Positions 6,584 through 10,171 of a DNA stretch of 10,171 bases are shown one piece after another. Position numbers and translations under genes: made by a program. The DNA is taken from contig JAFZEK010000147.1 of NCBI GenBank assembly GCA_017560705.1, forward strand, positions 1-10,171, in the 5' to 3' direction. The stretch is from Bacteroidales bacterium. GTDB taxonomy: Bacteria; Bacteroidota; Bacteroidia; Bacteroidales; P3. The stretch's first letter is position 1. Each line of letters starts with the position of its first letter. The notes under the pieces were generated by a model, which had not been told where the DNA came from, ran no database searches, and worked only from the letters and a program-made list of their open reading frames with translations.

Positions 6584-8558
6584 ATTTTGCTACTATAAAT
6601 TTTGCCGAATACAGCTGCCCTCTTTCACCGTCTACCACTCTAAGCAGATACACGCCACCTTTGAAGCCCGACACGTCCAACTCCCCATCGAACGCTTTGG
6701 TTGTCAGGCAACGACCATAACTGTCGTAAACGCTCATTTGCAACTGTTCAGCTCCTATTATTATATTTGTATTTAATTCTATTTTAAGCATATCCTTTGC
6801 CGGATTAGGGTACACCCTCAGCTTTACATCGTTGACAGCCACGTTGTTATGGGCAATACCTACCTGAGCTCTAGCACCAAAACACGGTCTCATCATCAAC
6901 GCACCAGCCAATATGCTTTGTTGCCATTCCATACCCGTTTTGTAGAAAATAAACTGGCGAACGTCGTTGCTACGATCGAAGCCCAAATTTATAAAGTTCG
7001 ACGAACGCTGTTCGAAACCTATATATATGGTACCGTCCACTCTCACAGGCTTTTCTAGCACATATCGTTTGTAGCCGTTTTCGCCGCCCCATTCGGGATA
7101 AGCATAGCTAGTGCTTTTGTACAACATACTGCCCGGCTTGCCGTCGTCGTCGCCCCACACCGTTATGTAAAACGGCACTTCGCTGTTCACCCCGTTCATC
7201 GTTTGGTTGAAAAACATATCGATGGCAGTCAGCGTGTCGTGAGTATTTAGGTCAAATCTGTAAGCCAACCACATAACCGACGAGGTCGATGTAAGACCGT
7301 AGCCATTTTCCGGCATGCCGTCGTCGTAGGCAAAATAATTGTCAAACACCTGAGAGTACACCACAGTGTCGTTGGCCGAATGCAAATCGCCTGTTATACC
7401 GTTCTTTATGACATGCTTAATGGTAAACGTCTGAGACCTACCACTTTGCTGCTGCACTGGAAAATCAAAATTTATCGGAGGTTTAGCATGAGCCTCTGCC
7501 GTTTGGTATACACCGTCGGGATAAAAAGGCAAAATATTGTCGTGTCCACCGCTGTAAGTCTCTATCACACTGCCGTTTTCATCTTCCACCACGTAAGTGT
7601 AATTACACTCCAACACATCTGAATACAAATTCGTTATCAGCATTTCAGCATTGGTTTTCATGGAGCTACTGCGGAATTGCCTAGCAGGCATAGCCAAAAA
7701 ATGGTTCAAAAACGACGGAGCAGGCATCACAAAAGCGATGTCCCTCACCACCGTATCGACGGCGGAACGTCCTGTGTTTAAGTACACATAATCAATGTTC
7801 CACTGGTCGGTGTTGGCAGCCAATCCCGGCTTGGCAGCACGGTCTAGCGAGCAGTAGTTGCGGAAGCGGAAACGGAAACCGTCGGTAAAATAAACCCTAT
7901 CAGTCACAGCCACAGTCACATGCTTAAAAAAAACGCCGTTCTTCACCAAAAACGTATCCAGCTCCATACCGTTAGCAGCCCACACCATGTTCCAACGGAG
8001 AGCAACAGCATCGTAAAACTCTAGTATTAAGCTATCTTCATACGCCGGAGCGTTGCCAACCCTTTCCCACATATTGCCGTAGCCACCGCCCGGCTGATAG
8101 TAGAAGCTCAGGTACACAGAATCCTCCACACCTATGGCTTTAGGATAGGGCAAAAAGATGGAATCCAAGCGTATAGGGTTGGATGTCAGCGTGTCCGCTG
8201 GAAACAACGACGTCTGAGCCAAGGCGTGCAACACCCCTTTACCGTCCAAAGCGTCAAGAGTGGCAACGCCCACCGTAGGCGGAAACACCCCATAGCCTCC
8301 GTTCACAAAAGCATGACCATCAGCCCATAACTCACCTTGCGGACGACCTCCGTAGTTAGAGAAATCATCGAAGAAAGGCAAAGTGAGACTTCCACCATCT
8401 TTTCGTGTCTTAGCTATCTGCTGTTCAGCATTATAGAGCATGGCATTGCGTTCTAACCCCACAAGCATTTCCTGTGCCTCAGCAGTGCCAAACGCACCCA
8501 ACACCATGAATATCCCTACTATTATATCTTTCATTATCAATCTCTTATAATTCTTCAT
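6582..8558 (-). CDS. Secreted protein with type IX secretion (T9SS) C-terminal sorting domain
   Basis: The product is 658 residues from ATG 8558. A GTG three bases earlier opens the longest frame, and ATG 8534 (MKDIIVGIF) is a shorter alternative. The signal peptide is cleaved near AEA-Q29. Residues about 60-265 resemble a jelly-roll module (PFFDDFS at 61-67, YLSFYYQPGGG at 149-159, DQWNIDYVYLN at 251-261), as in MAM or LamG-like domains. A second beta-rich region (about 400-560) opens FAYDDGMPENGYGL (409-422). The last 80 residues form a type A sorting domain: VYPNP at 582-586, a YDSYGR strand turn and a final GGVYLLRVV...KFIVAK. T9SS cargo crosses the outer membrane through SprA/Sov and is usually anchored by the sortase PorU. 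I see no protease or other catalytic motif, so its function is unknown. It lies 57 bases after the PASTA gene and 9 bases before rluD. Confidence 0.85.
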   Translation of the reverse strand: MKNYKRLIMKDIIVGIFMVLGAFGTAEAQEMLVGLERNAMLYNAEQQIAKTRKDGGSLTLPFFDDFSNYGGRPQGELWADGHAFVNGGYGVFPPTVGVATLDALDGKGVLHALAQTSLFPADTLTSNPIRLDSIFLPYPKAIGVEDSVYLSFYYQPGGGYGNMWERVGNAPAYEDSLILEFYDAVALRWNMVWAANGMELDTFLVKNGVFFKHVTVAVTDRVYFTDGFRFRFRNYCSLDRAAKPGLAANTDQWNIDYVYLNTGRSAVDTVVRDIAFVMPAPSFLNHFLAMPARQFRSSSMKTNAEMLITNLYSDVLECNYTYVVEDENGSVIETYSGGHDNILPFYPDGVYQTAEAHAKPPINFDFPVQQQSGRSQTFTIKHVIKNGITGDLHSANDTVVYSQVFDNYFAYDDGMPENGYGLTSTSSVMWLAYRFDLNTHDTLTAIDMFFNQTMNGVNSEVPFYITVWGDDDGKPGSMLYKSTSYAYPEWGGENGYKRYVLEKPVRVDGTIYIGFEQRSSNFINLGFDRSNDVRQFIFYKTGMEWQQSILAGALMMRPCFGARAQVGIAHNNVAVNDVKLRVYPNPAKDMLKIELNTNIIIGAEQLQMSVYDSYGRCLTTKAFDGELDVSGFKGGVYLLRVVDGERGQLYSAKFIVAK

Positions 8559-8592
8559 CACTTTCGTTTTTTCTTTTTCATTCTCAGCCTAC

Positions 8593-8602
8593 TAGTGCAC
8601 TA
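8593..8602. repeat. Ten-base perfect palindrome TAGTGCACTA
   Basis: TAGTGCACTA (8593-8602) lies in the 57-base gap between the PASTA and sorting-domain genes. It could be a protein binding site, but a ten-base palindrome can arise by chance and no promoter element is recognisable beside it. Confidence 0.25.
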
Positions 8603-8603
8603 C

Positions 8604-8662
8604 ATAAGCAACTCATTACCACGATAGTAGTCCACCGTCGCCCTCTTCTATAAGCAACTCAT
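8604..8662. repeat. Exact 13-base direct repeat spanning the end of the PASTA gene
   Basis: ATAAGCAACTCAT occurs at 8604-8616 and again at 8650-8662, 46 bases apart start to start. One copy encodes part of the acidic C-terminal tail (DELLI) and the other covers the stop codon and the first bases after it. The offset is not a multiple of three, so the copies are read in different frames. It looks like the remnant of a small duplication that set the present C-terminus. Confidence 0.55.
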
Positions 8663-9521
8663 CATCGCCGTCGGAGCCGTAAACCGGCACACCGCTAGCC
8701 GCAGCTCCCGTAGTGTCTACCTTGAAGTCTTTCACCAACTTATCAAAATCCGTAGACCTGTCGGAGCTGTACCACAATTCCACTTTAGCACCCAAAGGCA
8801 AACGTGTAATACCGTTATAATTAGGCTCTTGACGACTCACACGAGCATAACGAGGGTCAATATCGGCGTCGTAGTGTTCCACGCCCACATTCATGGACGC
8901 AGACAAGATGTCTCTCCTAGCCTCTTTTGGCGACTTACCAAGGACGAAAGGAGTCAGAGTAACAGCCTCATCGGGATTTTCACCCAAGCCCACAGTGAAG
9001 TCAATTTCCGAACCCTTAGGCACTTGCGTTTTATCGTCCACAGGCTTACCCTTATAGTACATTTCAAGCACTGCATTTTTATATTCGTTTTCCACAAAAG
9101 TAAGCTTACCGCCCTGAAGCTCAACAGCGCCAAGCTCCGAAATGGCTCGCCTAACAGTCATATCTATCACATCTGGCACTGTAATTTTTTCGGGATTGTA
9201 GGCACAAATTATCATATACACCTTACGACCAGCTTTCACCTTCTCGTGGGCTATAGGATTTTGCGACAACACTTCACCGCCTTCACGATTGGGCACGTAG
9301 ACTGAATCTATAATTATGTATTCCAATAATTTAGACTGTGGAAACTCGTCCAACTCATCCACATTTTTCCCTACCAATTCGGGTACAGCAAACTCTTCGC
9401 CATGCCTACCGTAATGCATTAAAAACAAATACACTGCAACAAAATTTGCAACCGAAACTGCCACCATCAGCAATAAATGTTTCACCAAAGGAAACCTTTG
9501 CAAAAAAACTTTTATATCCAT
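8616..9521 (-). CDS. Membrane-anchored protein with three PASTA domains
   Basis: From ATG 9521 the product is 301 residues. The longer open frame starts at a TTG (9575) and would add 18 residues ahead of a good membrane anchor, so I prefer 9521. A short basic N-terminus (1-15) is followed by one transmembrane helix (about 16-35). Three PASTA repeats lie outside the membrane, at about 44-108 (VPELVGKNVDEL), 111-180 (VPDVIDMTVRRAISEL) and 186-254 (TPFVLGKSPKEARRDI). PASTA domains bind muropeptides or beta-lactams in Ser/Thr kinases and PBPs of Gram-positives. Here there is no kinase or transpeptidase domain, as is usual for the stand-alone Bacteroidota form, so a cell-wall binding or scaffold role is inferred. 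The tail (about 284-296) is strongly acidic. It is the first gene of the unit with the sorting-domain protein and rluD, and no strong Shine-Dalgarno site precedes it. Confidence 0.88.
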   Translation of the reverse strand: MDIKVFLQRFPLVKHLLLMVAVSVANFVAVYLFLMHYGRHGEEFAVPELVGKNVDELDEFPQSKLLEYIIIDSVYVPNREGGEVLSQNPIAHEKVKAGRKVYMIICAYNPEKITVPDVIDMTVRRAISELGAVELQGGKLTFVENEYKNAVLEMYYKGKPVDDKTQVPKGSEIDFTVGLGENPDEAVTLTPFVLGKSPKEARRDILSASMNVGVEHYDADIDPRYARVSRQEPNYNGITRLPLGAKVELWYSSDRSTDFDKLVKDFKVDTTGAAASGVPVYGSDGDDELLIEEGDGGLLSW

Positions 9522-9778
9522 ATTTTTATCTGTTCCGTTTCTTATTATTGAATATAAATAACTCAAAACTGACAATTATAGTATATTGCCACGCATTTTT
9601 TTAAACAAAAAACCTTGCAGCTCATAAGAAATTGTTTTTCAGCTACAAGGCAAAATATGACAAAAATAAAAAGATTAGCACGCTAGCCATAATAATATGC
9701 TACCGGAACTACATTAGTTTTCGCAAATAACGCAACTCATATACTATGTATTATATGTCACCGCAAAAAAAATTGCAA
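9522..9778. other. Gene-free spacer upstream of the PASTA gene
   Basis: This 257-base AT-rich stretch has no supportable coding frame. It holds the terminator-like hairpin (9607-9650). On the minus strand it also holds TATTTTTG (9668-9661), a match to the TAnnTTTG -7 consensus but with no TTG or TTTG at a suitable distance upstream. Between the hairpin and the PASTA start I see only one degenerate -7-like sequence, CAGTTTTG. A promoter for the PASTA unit is expected here but I cannot place it firmly. A six-base inverted repeat (9738-9743 and 9752-9757) is probably chance. Confidence 0.5.
9607..9650 (-). terminator. Rho-independent terminator (or attenuator) upstream of the PASTA gene
   Basis: On the minus strand CCTTGTAGCT (9650-9641) pairs with AGCTGCAAGG (9622-9613) over ten positions, nine Watson-Crick and one G-U, with an 18-base loop. 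Six T follow directly (9612-9607), then G and TTT. The single wobble pairs only as RNA from the minus strand, which supports that direction. It would end the transcript of the membrane-protein gene that stops at 9779. If the -7-like box at 9668-9661 is real, the hairpin would instead sit at the very start of the PASTA leader and act as an attenuator. Confidence 0.65.
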
Positions 9779-10171
9779 CTAAACACCTTTTAGCCTATAA
9801 ATCAAAAAGTTCAGTATAACACAATATTTGCAGGGCGGCGACATCTCTTTCCTGTACAACGGTTTGTTAATCTGCGGAAAATCACTAAGATAAATCACTT
9901 CCACCTCTTTGCCCACTTTGCACTTTCCGTCGAATCGTCCACGATAAGTAACACCTTGAACTACAAAACTGTAAGTAGATGTATAACCGTAGCGAAAATA
10001 AACACAGCGGTCCACAACGCCCTTCACTTTCACAGGAGCTTCTTCAACCTTGAAAAGCAGATATTTATCCACAAAGACCTCCAGCACAAGCCAAAGCACA
10101 AAAACAACCGACACAATCTTTACAATTCTATTAATCAACGCACTACGAGCTTCATACTCATCAGCATCAGA
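9779..10171 (-). CDS. Small one-helix membrane protein of unknown function (5' end beyond right edge)
   Basis: The frame is open to the window edge: 130 residues are visible, beginning SDADEYEARSALINRIVKIV. No in-frame ATG occurs near the start, and the first possible start codon is an unconvincing TTG at 10138, so I read it as truncated at its N-terminus. A hydrophobic helix (visible residues about 16-35) is followed by a compact beta-rich part. There, KGVVDRCVYF, YSFVVQGVTYRGRF and VGKEVEVIYLSDFPQINKPL (about 50-106) resemble the pattern of DUF3592-like small membrane proteins: G-V strand, Y.F...G..Y.G, VG..V.V.Y, P..N. Two cysteines (PPCKYC) lie near the C-terminus. The resemblance is a pattern match only and gives no function. 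The gene is followed by about 130 bases and a terminator, so it is probably not in the PASTA unit. Confidence 0.6.
   Translation of the reverse strand, partial: SDADEYEARSALINRIVKIVSVVFVLWLVLEVFVDKYLLFKVEEAPVKVKGVVDRCVYFRYGYTSTYSFVVQGVTYRGRFDGKCKVGKEVEVIYLSDFPQINKPLYRKEMSPPCKYCVILNFLIYRLKGV

Noticed and set aside
6345..6776. 143-residue plus-strand open frame across rluD and the sorting-domain gene
   Set aside because: It spans the antisense of two well-supported genes and the junction between them. The product has no domain pattern and looks like a shadow frame.
7140..7153. GTCGTC-type short repeats within the sorting-domain gene, considered as a microsatellite
   Set aside because: They simply encode an Asp-rich turn (WGDDDGKPG) that is part of the protein's conserved-looking beta module and are too short to be a repeat tract.
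8829..9305. 158-residue plus-strand open frame opposite the PASTA gene
   Set aside because: It lies wholly antisense to a clear PASTA-domain gene, its product is rich in His and Thr as expected from a reverse frame, and it shows no recognisable domain.
9738..9757. Inverted repeat CATATA-8-TATATG upstream of the PASTA gene
   Set aside because: The arms are only six bases of pure AT-rich sequence in an AT-rich spacer, with no promoter or T tract beside them.
1..10171. Search for CRISPR arrays, tRNA or rRNA genes, insertion sequences, integrases and phage genes
   Set aside because: No regularly spaced repeats, cloverleaf, rRNA motifs, transposase or integrase signatures were visible on either strand. 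Both edges cut ordinary genes.

Overview
The window looks like a chromosomal segment of a member of the Bacteroidota, probably Bacteroidales. The evidence is the gene families and their order: a T9SS C-terminal sorting domain, a DUF6089-type barrel protein, and the run uppS-bamA-ompH-ompH. Supporting signs are AT-rich DNA, weak or absent Shine-Dalgarno sites at most starts, and one TAnnTTTG-type -7 promoter box. I cannot name the genus. All nine genes I support lie on the minus strand, so transcription runs from high to low coordinates. Nothing in the window looks mobile: I see no transposase, integrase, tRNA, rRNA or CRISPR array.

Layout in the direction of transcription. (1) 10171-9779: a gene cut by the window edge, encoding a small one-helix membrane protein of unknown function. 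Next come about 257 bases without a gene, holding a terminator-like hairpin (9607-9650). (2) 9521-5520: a three-gene unit. It encodes a membrane-anchored protein with three PASTA domains, a large secreted protein with a T9SS sorting domain, and an RluD-type 23S rRNA pseudouridine synthase. The last two genes are tightly coupled: a stop codon overlaps the Shine-Dalgarno site of rluD. A 9-bp hairpin followed by a T tract (5457-5519) ends this unit. (3) 5381-1: an envelope-building unit. It encodes a DUF6089-like outer-membrane barrel, undecaprenyl diphosphate synthase (UppS), BamA, and two tandem Skp/OmpH periplasmic chaperones, the second cut by the left edge.

The envelope unit fits together functionally. 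UppS makes the lipid carrier for peptidoglycan and surface polysaccharide, BamA inserts outer-membrane barrels, and the OmpH/Skp proteins hold those barrels unfolded in the periplasm. The PASTA protein may sense or bind cell wall, and the sorting-domain protein depends on an outer-membrane secretion machine.

The gene content is ordinary and I see no new multi-gene system. The most unusual signal is non-coding. The 141-base gap in front of bamA holds a promoter-like -7 box, a perfect palindrome just upstream of it, and, in the predicted leader RNA, an 8-bp hairpin whose 7-base loop is exactly complementary to a site shortly before the bamA start. That is a possible pseudoknot or two-state switch controlling BamA synthesis. 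Several starts were revised from the longest open frame: DUF6089 (5381), PASTA (9521) and the sorting-domain protein (8558). The rightmost gene was recognised as truncated rather than starting at an internal TTG.
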